DNA of 64,000 nt, taken from positions 1 through 64,000 of the forward strand of contig CALXLV010000006.1 in assembly GCA_944389295.1 (NCBI GenBank), read 5' to 3'. This stretch comes from an uncultured Spirochaetaceae bacterium (GTDB lineage: Bacteria > Spirochaetota > Spirochaetia > Sphaerochaetales > Sphaerochaetaceae). Of the stretch, positions 41,032-50,918 are shown piece after piece (the first letter of the stretch is position 1; the number at the start of each line of letters is the position of its first letter). A model generated the notes under the pieces. The model ran no database searches and was not told the DNA's origin. It was given only the letters and a program-made list of their open reading frames with translations. A program made the translations under genes and the position numbers.

Positions 41032-41051
41032 ACGGCCCCTTTCGGGACCGT
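41032..41051 (-). terminator. Terminator after phoR
   Basis: Minus strand ACGGTCCC, a GAAA tetraloop and GGGGCCGT form an eight-base-pair stem just after the phoR stop. The following T content is low (TCAGTATTTC). Confidence 0.55.
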
Positions 41052-41063
41052 CCGTAATTGGTG

Positions 41064-42725
41064 TCATTCGGCTGCGGGGAAGCGTATTGTAACTGCGGTT
41101 CCCTCGCCCAGCTTTGAGTCAAGGCTTATCTTGGCATGGTGGAACATCGCGGCATGGCGCACGATCGAGAGGCCGAGTCCCGTGCCTCCGGATTCGCGCG
41201 ATCTCGATTTATCCACTCTGTAGAAGCGCTCAAAGACTCTGTCCTTGTCATTTTCAGGAATACCTATTCCGGTATCCTTCACACAGAGGACGACTTCGCC
41301 GTTTTCATCCTTGACGGAGACATTCACGCTTCCGCCCTTCCTGTTGTATTTGATCGCATTGTCCACAAGATTGAAGATCATCTCATCGACAAGCATCTCT
41401 GAGCCCGTTATATATCCGGGGCCCTCCGCATTTATGGAAACAGTCACAGAGAAACTCTCTGCCCTCTTCCTAAGACGGGTCACGGCATCCTCTGCAATGT
41501 CGGAGACGGAAATTCTCTCAACGGCCTCGGGAGCATCTCCTTCATCAAGGCGTGAGAGCCTGATGATATCGTGCACGAGCGCGATAAGACGCTGGCTCTC
41601 GTCATATATCTCACGGCCGAAGTCCATGACAGTGGCTTCCGGAACCCCGCCGCGCATCAGGAGCTCTGCAAATCCAGATATCGACGTGAGAGGCGTTCTC
41701 AGCTCATGGCTGACATTGGCGGAGAACTCACGCCTGAGCCTTTCCCTTCCAGCTTTCTCTGTGATATCTATGATGATTACCACAGCACCGGTCACAGAGC
41801 CTTTGTCGAAAACAGGAGATGCGATTATCTGAAGGGACCTCGTGCGGTTTTCCATCACTATCTCCATTCTTCTGCCTGCAAGCGCGCCCCCTACGGCATC
41901 GGAGAAGTCGTCAGCACGGTTTATTGCAAGGATGCTGTCACCGGGCTTAACCTCCTCTGAATCAAAGAGGCGGTAGGCTGCGGAGTTAACGGAGAGAATC
42001 CTCATCTCCCTGTCGATCACGACAAGACCCTCTGACATATTCTCAGTGATGATCGAGAACTCCCTGCTGGTGCGCTCTGCGTTCTCTATCTGCTCGCGGA
42101 TGAGCGCCTGCTGCTTTGATATGCGGTAAAGCAGAGGTGAAAGCTCCTCATAGCCCTCAGCGGTATCCGGATGCTCGAGATCAATTGAGTTTATCGGAGC
42201 CGTGATCCTCCTCGCCACTTTGTACGAAAGCCATGTGAAGAGAATAAGCAGGATAATGAGTATCACAGCCATAGGAAGGAGAATGTCCATCACGAATGCG
42301 AACACCGCCTCAGCGTGGACTGCAACTCTCAGGACAGAGCCGTCGTCAAGCCTTATCGCGGCATAGTGGAGCCTCTCAAGAAGCGTGGTGCTCTCCCTCT
42401 CGGCTGTTCCGAAACCGTAATGGAGCGCTCTGACAACCTCTGCCCTCTCAGCGTGGTTCTCCATCACACCGCTCTCGGCATCGCTGTCGTAGAGAACCGT
42501 TCCGTCGGGAGCTATGTGGGTTATCCTCTGCCCTTCAAGGCTGAACTGCCTTATTACCTCAATATCTTCATCGGCCGCGGCCTTGAGAAGCCTCAGCTCC
42601 GATGCGAGGTCCTCATCTATTCTGTCCTCATATGATGTGTAGAATACGAATATCGATACTGCAAGCGTGAGTACAAGCGTCAGCAGTACCGACAGGAATA
42701 ATGCCTGGAATATCTTTCTGTTCAT
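41064..42725 (-). CDS. phoR: Phosphate sensor histidine kinase PhoR
   Basis: A 553-residue membrane histidine kinase. Two membrane helices (about 9-30 and 148-172) flank a periplasmic sensor; a HAMP-like segment and a PAS domain (about 220-320, [18 protein letters not shown]) follow. The phospho-acceptor is in [19 protein letters not shown], and the ATPase has [17 protein letters not shown] and [10 protein letters not shown]. It is the last gene of the Pho operon, beginning at the base where phoB ends. It phosphorylates PhoB when phosphate flux through Pst falls. Confidence 0.93.
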   Translation of the reverse strand: MNRKIFQALFLSVLLTLVLTLAVSIFVFYTSYEDRIDEDLASELRLLKAAADEDIEVIRQFSLEGQRITHIAPDGTVLYDSDAESGVMENHAERAEVVRALHYGFGTAERESTTLLERLHYAAIRLDDGSVLRVAVHAEAVFAFVMDILLPMAVILIILLILFTWLSYKVARRITAPINSIDLEHPDTAEGYEELSPLLYRISKQQALIREQIENAERTSREFSIITENMSEGLVVIDREMRILSVNSAAYRLFDSEEVKPGDSILAINRADDFSDAVGGALAGRRMEIVMENRTRSLQIIASPVFDKGSVTGAVVIIIDITEKAGRERLRREFSANVSHELRTPLTSISGFAELLMRGGVPEATVMDFGREIYDESQRLIALVHDIIRLSRLDEGDAPEAVERISVSDIAEDAVTRLRKRAESFSVTVSINAEGPGYITGSEMLVDEMIFNLVDNAIKYNRKGGSVNVSVKDENGEVVLCVKDTGIGIPENDKDRVFERFYRVDKSRSRESGGTGLGLSIVRHAAMFHHAKISLDSKLGEGTAVTIRFPAAE

Positions 42726-43399
42726 CAGTTGCCCCTGAATCTGTAACCAACACCTTTCACGGTCTCTATCCGCTGTCCCTCGTCTCCGAGCTTTTCCCTG
42801 AGATGGCGTATGTGGACGTCAACTGTCCTGTTCTCTCCGTCGAACGAGTAGCCCCAGACTGTATTGAGAATGCTGTCGCGGCTGAGGACTATTCCGTCGT
42901 TCTCCATGAGATAGAGAAGGAGGTTGAATTCCTTGAGCGTCAGCTCCACTCTCTCCCCTCCGACTTTCACGGTATGTGCGGTTTCAGATATCTCGATTCC
43001 GCCGAGTGTTATCTCAGAGGATGTGCGGCCGCGCTCTGCACGGCGCATGACGGCCTTGATGCGCGCAAGGAGCTCCATCATTCCGAAAGGCTTCGCTATA
43101 TAGTCATCAGCGCCGCTGTCCAGCCCGAGAACCTTGTCGTACTCGGTTCCCTTCGCAGTCAGCATTATCACAGGGATGTCCCGTTCCTCCGGGTCCTGAC
43201 GTATGGATGAGAGTATCTCAAGTCCCGACTCGCCGGGGAGCATTATGTCGAGGAGGTAGAGATCAGGCTTTTCCTTCCCCGCCTCCGAGCGCATCGCCTC
43301 TCCGGACTCGAATGCCCTGACCTCATAGCCTGCGCCGCTGAGCGCGTATGTCACGAGCTTTCTTATCGACGGATCATCCTCAACAAGGTATATCATCAT
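42725..43399 (-). CDS. phoB: Phosphate response regulator PhoB (OmpR family)
   Basis: A 224-residue response regulator. The receiver domain (1-120) has the phosphorylated aspartate in [13 protein letters not shown] and the conserved lysine in [14 protein letters not shown]. The C-terminal winged helix (130-224) has [21 protein letters not shown] and the recognition helix [15 protein letters not shown]. Overlap with phoU and phoR is one base each. It is expected to bind the repeats upstream of pstS. Confidence 0.94.
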   Translation of the reverse strand: MMIYLVEDDPSIRKLVTYALSGAGYEVRAFESGEAMRSEAGKEKPDLYLLDIMLPGESGLEILSSIRQDPEERDIPVIMLTAKGTEYDKVLGLDSGADDYIAKPFGMMELLARIKAVMRRAERGRTSSEITLGGIEISETAHTVKVGGERVELTLKEFNLLLYLMENDGIVLSRDSILNTVWGYSFDGENRTVDVHIRHLREKLGDEGQRIETVKGVGYRFRGN

Positions 43400-44064
43400 T
43401 ACTCCACCTGCACAGGATTGTTGAGCCAGTCGCCGCTGGCATCATGTGCGTTGAGCACCCATCTTGCAAGGGAGGCCGCGTGATCGCCCATACGCTCGAA
43501 GTACTTGGCTATCATCAGGAGGTCCGGCGCTTCTGCGGCATCCTTGTCCCCCTTCCTTATCATCTCAGTGATCATCTCCTTTGCGGCAACGAAAGACTGG
43601 TCAACGATATCATCGGAGGAGATTACGCTCCTCGCCTTCTCGACATCGGAGTGCACGAAGGCATCGATGGCTCCCGCGACCATGTCGCTTACCTCTCCGC
43701 ACATCCTGTCAAGTCCGATGCGCTGCGAAAGCTCGTCGCCTGAGAGGAACGGGATTATCTCTGCGATATCGCCGGCGTTGTCGCCTATCCTCTCGATGTC
43801 CATTATCATCTTCATCGCCGAGGATATCGTCCTGAGGTCTCTGGCCACGGGCTGTCTCTTTAAAAGGAGTCTCAGGCAGAGCGCCTCTATCTCCCTCTCC
43901 TTCTCGTCTATCTGATGCGTGATCTGCATGATGCCCTCAAGCCTTGAGCGCGTCTTGCCGGAAAGGGCGTCCTGGAGAGATGAAAGGGCATCCTCCGAGA
44001 GGGAACCCATCTTTATCATGCTTACATAAAGCGTCTCAAGCTCGCTGTCGAATCTTGTTCTCAT
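43399..44064 (-). CDS. phoU: Phosphate signalling regulator PhoU
   Basis: A 221-residue protein of two similar three-helix bundles, each with the metal-binding pattern ERIGDNAGDIAE near 89 and ERMGDHAASLARW near 190. PhoU links the Pst transporter to PhoR and damps signalling when phosphate is plentiful. It starts one base after pstB and overlaps phoB by one base. Confidence 0.95.
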   Translation of the reverse strand: MRTRFDSELETLYVSMIKMGSLSEDALSSLQDALSGKTRSRLEGIMQITHQIDEKEREIEALCLRLLLKRQPVARDLRTISSAMKMIMDIERIGDNAGDIAEIIPFLSGDELSQRIGLDRMCGEVSDMVAGAIDAFVHSDVEKARSVISSDDIVDQSFVAAKEMITEMIRKGDKDAAEAPDLLMIAKYFERMGDHAASLARWVLNAHDASGDWLNNPVQVE

Positions 44065-44065
44065 A

Positions 44066-44818
44066 TCAACCGAACCTTCCTGTCACATAGTCCTCCGTCC
44101 TCGAATCAGACGGGTTGGAGAAGATCTTTTCCGTCGTATCATATTCTATTACCTCGCCCAGCAGGAAGAAAGCCGTCTTATGCGCGATGCGCAGTGCCTG
44201 CTGCATGTTGTGGGTAACAATTATGATCGTATATCTGTCGCAGAGTCCCATCGCGAGCTCTTCGATCTTCGCTGTTGAGATCGGATCGAGCGCGGACGTG
44301 GGCTCATCCATCAGGAGCACCTTCGGCTGCACCGCAAGGGCGCGTGCTATGCAGAGTCTCTGCTGCTGCCCTCCGGAAAGGCCGAGAGCGCTCTTCTTCA
44401 GTCTGTCCTTGACCTCGTCAAAGAGCGATGCATCTGTCAGGGCCTTCTCGACTATCTCGTCGAGCTTAACCTTGCTCTTTATTCCGTGTGTCCTCGGGCC
44501 GTATGCGATGTTGTCATATATGCTCATCATGAACGGGTTTGGCTTCTGAAAGACCATGCCGACCTCGTATCTGAGCCCGTTGACATCCACCTTCGGAGAG
44601 AAGATGTTCTCGCCGTTGTAGATGACCTCTCCCTCTATCCTCACTCCGGGGATGAGATCGTTCATCCTGTTGAGAGTGCGGAGGAATGTGGACTTTCCGC
44701 ATCCTGACGGTCCAATGAGCGCCGTGATGCTCTTCTCCTCCATGCTGAGATTTATCTTCTTCAGCGCCTGCATCGATCCGTACCAGAGGTCCAGATCCTT
44801 TGTCTCTATGATTGTCAC
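44066..44818 (-). CDS. pstB: Phosphate ABC transporter ATP-binding protein PstB
   Basis: The 250-residue ATPase of the Pst transporter. Walker A is GPSGCGKST near 36-44, the signature [16 protein letters not shown] near 147, and Walker [14 protein letters not shown]. PstB-specific text includes [19 protein letters not shown] and the C-terminal [16 protein letters not shown]. Overlaps pstA by 4 bp. Confidence 0.97.
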   Translation of the reverse strand: MTIIETKDLDLWYGSMQALKKINLSMEEKSITALIGPSGCGKSTFLRTLNRMNDLIPGVRIEGEVIYNGENIFSPKVDVNGLRYEVGMVFQKPNPFMMSIYDNIAYGPRTHGIKSKVKLDEIVEKALTDASLFDEVKDRLKKSALGLSGGQQQRLCIARALAVQPKVLLMDEPTSALDPISTAKIEELAMGLCDRYTIIIVTHNMQQALRIAHKTAFFLLGEVIEYDTTEKIFSNPSDSRTEDYVTGRFG

Positions 44819-45675
44819 TGTCCGTTTCTCCTCTTCATCAGCCTTCCCATATAGCTAGTGAGAAGGTTTATTATCACCGTAAGGATCATCAGTATCGAGG
44901 CGATGGCGAAAGCTATGTCGAACTCGCCTCTCTCGCTGGCATAGACGTAGAGCGCGACTGTGAGCGTCGCTCCAGCACTTCCAAGTCCTTCGATGAAGCC
45001 GTTGACGTTGTGGGCGAATCCCGCGGTGAAAAGAAGGGCCGCCGACTCGCTGAGTATTCTTCCTATCGAGAGGATGCAGCCTGTGATGATGCCGTTGATG
45101 CATGTGGGGAGGACGACTGTCCTTATAACCCTCCACTTGCCTGCACCGAGCGCGAACGCGCCTTCCCTGTAGCTCTCTGGAACTGTCTTGAGGCTCTCCT
45201 GAGTTGTTCTCATTATCGTCGGCAGGTTCATTATCACGAGAGTAAGAGCTCCGGCTATGAGCGTCGTGCCGAACGAGCAGAACTGGCAGAATACGAGCAT
45301 GCCCACCAGACCGTAGATGATCGACGGGATTCCCGAAAGCGTCTCCGCCGCGAACTCGATGAGCTCGACGACTTTCCTGTTCGTTGCATACTCATTGAGA
45401 TATATTGCCGCTCCTACGCCGATGGGAAGCACGACGACAAGCGTGGCGATGACTATGTAGATGGTGTTAAGTATGTCCGGCAGGATTCCTATGGTGTGCC
45501 TCAGCGTGCTCGGTTTCGTGAGAAGAAGCTGCGGGGTTATATACGGCAGACCGCGGAAGAGCACATAGATTATCATGAACGCAGTGAGCGCCGTCACCGC
45601 AATGAGGGAGATGTAGCACAGGGCCTTCATCACAATTCCCCATGTCCTCCTTCCCCCTGATATTCTCTCTATCAT
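44815..45675 (-). CDS. pstA: Phosphate ABC transporter permease PstA
   Basis: A 286-residue inner-membrane permease with six helices. The PstA-specific EAA-like loop is [25 protein letters not shown] (about 167-191), and [12 protein letters not shown] near 112 is the conserved segment of the phosphate permeases. Overlaps pstC and pstB by 4 bp each. Confidence 0.95.
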   Translation of the reverse strand: MIERISGGRRTWGIVMKALCYISLIAVTALTAFMIIYVLFRGLPYITPQLLLTKPSTLRHTIGILPDILNTIYIVIATLVVVLPIGVGAAIYLNEYATNRKVVELIEFAAETLSGIPSIIYGLVGMLVFCQFCSFGTTLIAGALTLVIMNLPTIMRTTQESLKTVPESYREGAFALGAGKWRVIRTVVLPTCINGIITGCILSIGRILSESAALLFTAGFAHNVNGFIEGLGSAGATLTVALYVYASERGEFDIAFAIASILMILTVIINLLTSYMGRLMKRRNGQ

Positions 45676-46580
45676 TTCTTTTCTCCCCCTGTCGTCTTGA
45701 GCATATTGAGAATGGCATTGATGATCATGATGAAGAGGAAGAGCACAAGCGCTATCGAGAAAAGCGCCTCCCTCTGCAGTCCTGATGAATAGGACATCTC
45801 CGATGCCACAGCCGTCGTCAGGAACCTGACGGACTTGAAGAGTGACGGCATGTTCGCGACATTGCCGGCGACCATCATTATCGCCATTGCCTCTCCTATC
45901 GCCCTTCCGATGCCGAGCACCACAGCCGTGAATATGCCGCTCTTAGCAGCAGGCACGGTGACGCGGAAATATGTCTCTATCGAGGTTGCTCCCAGCGCGA
46001 GCGATGCCTCCTCGTATTCTCTCGGAACAGCTTCAAGAGCCGTCAGAGAGACGTTTATAACGGATGGAAGTATCATCACGGCCAGCACGATTATCGCAGC
46101 GAAAAGCGTGGCTCCGTCGGGAACGCCGAAAACTATCCTGATTCCTGGAACGAGTATCGTCATGCCCACAAGGCCGTAGACTACGGAAGGTATTCCCGCG
46201 AGAACTCCTATGCAGAGCTCCATCACTTCCTTAACCTTCTTTGGCGCCATCTTCGCAAGATATACAGCAGCGAAGAAACCGATGGGGACGCCTATGATTA
46301 TGGCGCCTGCCGTGCCGTAGATGCTTGTCAGGATGAACGGGAGAATTCCGAACTCCGGCTCTGCCGCAGTAGAGGCCCAGCGGGTTCCGAAGAGGAACTT
46401 CACCGGGCCGATCTTAAAGATGGCCGGCAGGCCCGATATCACGAGATAGATCGTGATTACCAGAACCGAGCCGACCGCGGCAAGACCGAGAATCAGGAAG
46501 ACCAGATGGATCAAATCCTCCATCAGCCTGCGGGGATTGTCCTTATATCCCTTCTGGGCCAGGTATTCCTTCAGATTCAT
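45672..46580 (-). CDS. pstC: Phosphate ABC transporter permease PstC
   Basis: A 302-residue permease that pairs with PstA. The loop REYEEASLALGATSIETYFRVTVPAAKSG and the segment GIPSVVYGLVGM are visible, with six membrane helices and a basic N-terminus (KGYKDNPRRLMED). It starts 19 bases after pstS. Confidence 0.95.
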   Translation of the reverse strand: MNLKEYLAQKGYKDNPRRLMEDLIHLVFLILGLAAVGSVLVITIYLVISGLPAIFKIGPVKFLFGTRWASTAAEPEFGILPFILTSIYGTAGAIIIGVPIGFFAAVYLAKMAPKKVKEVMELCIGVLAGIPSVVYGLVGMTILVPGIRIVFGVPDGATLFAAIIVLAVMILPSVINVSLTALEAVPREYEEASLALGATSIETYFRVTVPAAKSGIFTAVVLGIGRAIGEAMAIMMVAGNVANMPSLFKSVRFLTTAVASEMSYSSGLQREALFSIALVLFLFIMIINAILNMLKTTGGEKK

Positions 46581-46599
46581 CTTCCTTGATCCTCAGCGA

Positions 46600-47412
46600 T
46601 CACTCATTCACGGGAACCGCACCGGCTCCGGCGATGATGGGAGCTGCTTCCGGGCTTACGCAGTAGTCGAAGAACGCCTGAGCAGCCTCAGAGAGCGGAG
46701 TGTTTGTCAGCGTTGCGAATACGAACGGTCTCTGGATCTTGTACTCGCCGCTCTTCACTGTCTCCTCAGAAGGAGCCACACCCTCGACAGTGACGACCTT
46801 CACATCATCAAGGTTGCTTGCAAGAGAGGCGTATCCGATCGCGCCGGGGTTCTGGGAAACTGCTGTTATGACAGCGCCAGTAGATGTGAGCTCCTGGCTG
46901 TAGAGGCAGGCATCCTCAGTTCCTGTGATGGACTCGAAACCATCTCTCGTGCCGCTTCCGGCCTCACGTCCGATGGGAACGACGGGAGCATCAGGACCTC
47001 CGATTTCGCTCCAGTTCTTGATCGCACCAGTGTAAAGACCTGAAATCTGATCGATCGAGAGATCGGAAATTGTGTTATCCGGGTTCACGATGATTGCGAT
47101 GCCGTCAAGAGCGACGATTGTCTGCGTAAGACCATCAGCGATCTCGCTCTCTTTAAGAGCGCGGGAAGAAAGTCCGATATCGCATCTGCCCTCAAGCGCC
47201 GCTGTGATACCCGTGCCGCTTCCGGTCGGGTTATATGTTACATTTACATTCTCGTTGTCGGTCATGTACTGCTCTGCGAGAGAGAGAATCACCTGCTCCA
47301 TTGATGTTGAACCGTCTGTGGAGACAGTTGCGCTCTCCTCAGAGGAACCGTTTGCGAAAACCGCTGTCATTGCAAGAGCTGCAACAAGCATGATCGTAAG
47401 AATTTTCTTCAT
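46600..47412 (-). CDS. pstS: Phosphate-binding protein PstS
   Basis: The 270-residue exported phosphate-binding protein. A signal peptide (MKKILTIMLVAALAMTAVFA) is followed by NGSSEES. Phosphate-contact text includes GSTSMEQVILSLAE near 33, YNPTGSGTGITAALEGRCDIGLSSR near 60-85 and IGREAGSGTRDGF near 147-160. It is the first gene of pstSCAB-phoUBR, with AGGAG before the ATG, a short hairpin in the leader and Pho-box-like repeats upstream. Confidence 0.95.
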   Translation of the reverse strand: MKKILTIMLVAALAMTAVFANGSSEESATVSTDGSTSMEQVILSLAEQYMTDNENVNVTYNPTGSGTGITAALEGRCDIGLSSRALKESEIADGLTQTIVALDGIAIIVNPDNTISDLSIDQISGLYTGAIKNWSEIGGPDAPVVPIGREAGSGTRDGFESITGTEDACLYSQELTSTGAVITAVSQNPGAIGYASLASNLDDVKVVTVEGVAPSEETVKSGEYKIQRPFVFATLTNTPLSEAAQAFFDYCVSPEAAPIIAGAGAVPVNE

Positions 47413-47423
47413 TTCATACTCCT

Positions 47424-47438
47424 AAGGGCCATGCCCTT
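47424..47438 (-). other. Leader hairpin before the pstS ribosome site
   Basis: AAGGGC and GCCCTT form a perfect six-base-pair hairpin around three bases, ending two bases before AGGAG. It probably stabilises the abundant pstS message or tunes translation; no ligand class is suggested. Confidence 0.4.
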
Positions 47439-47452
47439 CATTTTCTGCCCCC

Positions 47453-47458
47453 AATATA
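47453..47458 (-). promoter_or_regulatory. -10 box of the pst-pho operon
   Basis: TATATT on the minus strand. The -35 position (47476-47481) reads CTTACG and is poor, as expected for a PhoB-activated promoter. The start of transcription would be near 47446. Confidence 0.5.
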
Positions 47459-47485
47459 GTGACCCGGTATTAAGCCGTAAGTCTT

Positions 47486-47518
47486 TTCATGTTAATTCGG
47501 TGTTAAATCACTTAATAA
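47486..47518 (-). promoter_or_regulatory. Pho box: three 11-bp direct repeats
   Basis: Three consecutive 11-base units on the minus strand begin TTATTA, TTTAAC and ATTAAC; the next unit is degenerate (AAGACT) and a further one begins CTTAAT. The one-helical-turn period of TTAAC-like elements matches known PhoB/PhoP sites. The array ends about 5 bases before the -35 position. The rest of 47525-47700, between pstS and the GNAT gene, has no gene that I can support. Confidence 0.65.
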
Positions 47519-47707
47519 ATGGGAGAATTAACAAATACATAACAATGTCAGACAGCTGAATTATCGGGGCCGGTTCCCGAAAGGCATATCAGGCTGTACT
47601 GCCGATAAAATTGATGGAATAATCTATCTTTTCCATCCTCATATCATTACTGCTGTAAACTGCAGGCATGATGATATGATACTCTGGCAGGGACAGCAGG
47701 AGACAAT

Positions 47708-48208
47708 ATGGAAGATCTGGAATTCAGGAAAGCAGGAGAAGAGGATGTTCCTCTAATCCTGTACTACATAAGGAAACTCGCGGAGTATGAGGGACTGGCA
47801 GATGAAGTCGTGGCGACTGAGGAGAGCCTCACCCACTGGCTCTTCGAGCGAAAAGGCGCGGAGGTCATCTTTCCAATGAAGAACGGAAAAGAGATAGGAT
47901 TCGCCCTCTACTTCCACAACTTCTCGACATTCCTCGGCAGAAGCGGAATCTACATAGAGGACCTCTACATCGAACCTGAGCACAGAGGAAGAGGATACGG
48001 CACGGCCCTGATAAGAAAGATAGCCTCGGTCGCCGCAGAAGAGGGATGCGGCCGCGTGGAATGGTGGTGCCTCGACAGCAACGGACCGTCCGTTGAGTAC
48101 TATCTCTCGCTGGGAGCCGAACGGATGGGAAAATGGACTGTCTACAGACTTGAGGGCAAGACGCTGGAGAGGATGGCCCAAGGCAGCACCATGACAGAGA
48201 GAGGATAA
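47708..48208 (+). CDS. GNAT family N-acetyltransferase
   Basis: A 166-residue GNAT enzyme. The acetyl-CoA loop is EHRGRGYGTALIRKIA near 95-110, preceded by YIEDLYIEP. The overall pattern, with LILYYIRKLAEYEGLADEVVATEE at the start, resembles the diamine/spermidine acetyltransferase (SAT1-like) branch, so a small amine is a reasonable but unproven substrate. AGGAG lies before the ATG. The folC start follows 19 bases after the stop, so they are probably co-transcribed. Confidence 0.9.
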   Translation: MEDLEFRKAGEEDVPLILYYIRKLAEYEGLADEVVATEESLTHWLFERKGAEVIFPMKNGKEIGFALYFHNFSTFLGRSGIYIEDLYIEPEHRGRGYGTALIRKIASVAAEEGCGRVEWWCLDSNGPSVEYYLSLGAERMGKWTVYRLEGKTLERMAQGSTMTERG

Positions 48209-48227
48209 TGCTGTAGACTTCTCCCCT

Positions 48228-49526
48228 GTGATTCATTCTATAGAGGAACTTGAAACGGCGTTTGACAGCTTTGAGCCGCCGATACCTGACAGGAGAACAA
48301 GGGAATACCGTCTGGACAGGATGAGGCTTCTCCTCGCCCATCTCGGCAATCCCGAGAGAAAATTCAGGACATACCATGCGGCGGGATCAAAGGGAAAGGG
48401 TTCAACCTGCGCCTATCTCGCCGCTCTCCTCACAGGCTGCGGCAGGAAGTGCGGTCTCTATGCATCACCCCATCTATATACGATCAGGGAGAGATTCACT
48501 CTCTCGGGCAAATTCTTCAGCGACAGCGAGTACATAGAGACATTCAACGCGATGATGGAAGCGATCTCTGATTTTTCCCTGCCCGAGAACTGCGGACCTT
48601 CCTCACCCACCACCTTTGAAGCCTATACAGCCTATGCCTACCTTCTTTTCAGCAACACGGGATGCACCGATGCTGTGATCGAGACAGGTCTCGGAGGCAG
48701 GCTTGATGCGACAAACACCATAGACCCGGAGGCCGTGATGCTCACTCCTGTCGAGCTTGAGCACACAAACATACTCGGAAACTCGATACGCGCGATAGCC
48801 GGAGAGAAAGCGAAGATCATCGTAGAGGGGAAACCTGTATTCGTATCATCACAGAGTGCGGATGCGGAAGAAGTATTCAGGAGAGAGGCGGATGAGAAAA
48901 ACGCTCCGATAACATTTCTCCATGAAACTGCAAAAGAATTCAGCTCCAGAACGGAGAAGGACGGAGAAAGAGTGTCATTCATCCTTGACGGCAGGAAGTA
49001 CAGCCTCAACCTGAGAATGACGACAGCTGCGATGGCGGAGAATGCAGCGCTTGCGGTGCTGACGGCAGCAAGGCTTGGCTTCCTCTCAGATGAGGGCCTG
49101 CGGCTTCTGGAAAGGACAGAGCTTCCCGGACGCTTCGAGAGAAGAGTGGTGAACGGCCACCTTCTTGTCATAGACACGGCTCATACGGTCAACTCAGTCA
49201 TAGCCACGCGCGATGCATTCTTCAGACTTTCCGACGCTGATGATCCCGTTCTTATATTCGGAGCTGTGGAGGGAAAGGATATCGAACATATGGCCGCAGA
49301 GCTCTTCCCGCCTTTCCGCCGCATAATCATCTCGCGCCCCGGAACATTCAAGAAAAGCGATCCCGAAGGAATTTTCAGAGCTGCGCAGCGGATGTTCCCT
49401 GAAAAAGAGATATCCCTTGTGGTGAATCAGGACGAGGCTCTGGATAGCGCACTCTCCCTCTCCTCTGATATACTGATAACAGGATCTTTCTATCTCGCCG
49501 CAGGGATGGAGAGACTGAGGAAATAG
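48228..49526 (+). CDS. folC: Folylpolyglutamate synthase / dihydrofolate synthase
   Basis: A 432-residue Mur-ligase-fold enzyme that adds glutamates to folates. The P-loop is AAGSKGKGST near 51-60, and GLYASPHLYTIRERFTLSGK near 76-95 and VIETGLGGRLDATNTI near 147-162 are FolC hallmarks. The start used is a GTG with no clear ribosome site; the next in-frame methionine is 31 codons in and would remove part of the domain. It abuts the NFACT gene. Confidence 0.92.
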   Translation: MIHSIEELETAFDSFEPPIPDRRTREYRLDRMRLLLAHLGNPERKFRTYHAAGSKGKGSTCAYLAALLTGCGRKCGLYASPHLYTIRERFTLSGKFFSDSEYIETFNAMMEAISDFSLPENCGPSSPTTFEAYTAYAYLLFSNTGCTDAVIETGLGGRLDATNTIDPEAVMLTPVELEHTNILGNSIRAIAGEKAKIIVEGKPVFVSSQSADAEEVFRREADEKNAPITFLHETAKEFSSRTEKDGERVSFILDGRKYSLNLRMTTAAMAENAALAVLTAARLGFLSDEGLRLLERTELPGRFERRVVNGHLLVIDTAHTVNSVIATRDAFFRLSDADDPVLIFGAVEGKDIEHMAAELFPPFRRIIISRPGTFKKSDPEGIFRAAQRMFPEKEISLVVNQDEALDSALSLSSDILITGSFYLAAGMERLRK

Positions 49527-50918
49527 ATGGGCCTTAACTGGAAGGAAACGGAGAAAATACTCTCAGAACTCCCCCTCGAGGGAAGCTATATTCAGAAGAT
49601 AACAGAACACAGCGTGAATTCATTCACATTCTCGATGTATTCGCGCAGTGAGAAGGCGTGGCTCTTCTATGCGGAGGTATCCACGCCGTACGCACGCATC
49701 TGCCGCACGGAGAAGATGAGGCCCAAGACCAAAAGGATGCAGCGCTTCACGCAGTACATGAACGCACATCTCATCGGAAAGAAGGTCACAGCTGTAAGGC
49801 AGTATCCTTTCGACAGGGCTGTGATGCTGACACTCTCCTCATCTGAGGAGACGCTTGTGATGCACATCCGTCTCTTCTCCGGTCCGGGAGCGAATATAAT
49901 CATAACGGACAGCAATGGAATCATACTGGAGCTTCTCTACAGACGGCCGCAGAGAAATGAGGAGAAAGGAAAGCCGCTGACCGTTGAAGAGCGCAGCAGC
50001 GAAGGTGACCGCCGCTATGAAGTGAGACCCTACTCCACTCCGACGCTCAGCGAGTACATAGACAGCGAGATATCCGCAGAGGCCTCTGCAGAGAAAAGGG
50101 AGCAGCTTGAGGAGAGGATAAGAGAAAAACGCGACAGGGAACTCGCCGTCCTCCGCGACAGGCTCACACGCCAGAAGGCAAGGGAGAAGGAGACTGCGGG
50201 ATTCGAGGAGACGAAGCGCATCGCCGGCATACTCTCTTCAAACATATACGCTGTGAAGAAAGGCATGGAGAGAGCTGAGTTCGACGACTGGGAGAGAGGC
50301 GGAAAGATATCCGTATCGCTTGACCCCGCGCTCTCCCCTAACGAGAACCTTGAAAAGCTCTATCAGAGATACAGGAAGGACAGAAGAGCCTCCGAAATGG
50401 CGAGGGAGGAGATAGAGCGGACCGAGAAGGAAATAAAGGATACCGAAGAGAAATACAGAGCCCTGCTTGAAGGAGCATCCGACGAACGTCTCCGCAAAGC
50501 CGCCGAGAAGCCGCAGGACAGGGAGAAGGAGAACGGAGAGAAGCGTCCCGGAATCTGGCTCTCTGTACGCGGCTTTGACATGATAGTGGGGCGCAATGCG
50601 AAAGAGAACGACGAGATACTCAGAAAGTGGACAAGGGGCTCCGATCTCTGGATGCACACCCGCGACTGGGCCGGCGGCTATGTGATAATAAAAGCCCAGA
50701 AGGGAAAGACCGTACCCCTTCCTGCACTCCTCGATGCGGCATCGCTCGCGATACACTACTCAAAGGCTAAAAAGAACGGAAAAGCCGACCTCTACTACAC
50801 CGAGGTCAAATATCTCAGGAGGGCGAAGAACGGAAAGACTGGTCTTGTGCTACCGACGCAGGAGAGAAACCTCTCTGCCGTCCTCGACGAGAAAAGAGTG
50901 AAGGAGATACTCCAATGA
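49527..50918 (+). CDS. rqcH: Rqc2/RqcH-type NFACT ribosome quality-control protein
   Basis: The 463-residue protein has the NFACT order: NFACT-N domain (1-150) with the Asp96-Arg97 pair in YPFDRAVML, equivalent to the Asp-Arg pair needed for tailing by B. subtilis RqcH; a coiled coil (about 185-330); and NFACT-R (345-460) with GSDLWMHTRDWAGGYVIIK. In rescued 50S-peptidyl-tRNA complexes RqcH recruits tRNA-Ala and adds C-terminal alanines as a degradation tag. It is shorter than the usual 550-580 residues because the helix-hairpin-helix region is reduced. It begins at the base after the folC stop. Confidence 0.9.
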   Translation: MGLNWKETEKILSELPLEGSYIQKITEHSVNSFTFSMYSRSEKAWLFYAEVSTPYARICRTEKMRPKTKRMQRFTQYMNAHLIGKKVTAVRQYPFDRAVMLTLSSSEETLVMHIRLFSGPGANIIITDSNGIILELLYRRPQRNEEKGKPLTVEERSSEGDRRYEVRPYSTPTLSEYIDSEISAEASAEKREQLEERIREKRDRELAVLRDRLTRQKAREKETAGFEETKRIAGILSSNIYAVKKGMERAEFDDWERGGKISVSLDPALSPNENLEKLYQRYRKDRRASEMAREEIERTEKEIKDTEEKYRALLEGASDERLRKAAEKPQDREKENGEKRPGIWLSVRGFDMIVGRNAKENDEILRKWTRGSDLWMHTRDWAGGYVIIKAQKGKTVPLPALLDAASLAIHYSKAKKNGKADLYYTEVKYLRRAKNGKTGLVLPTQERNLSAVLDEKRVKEILQ

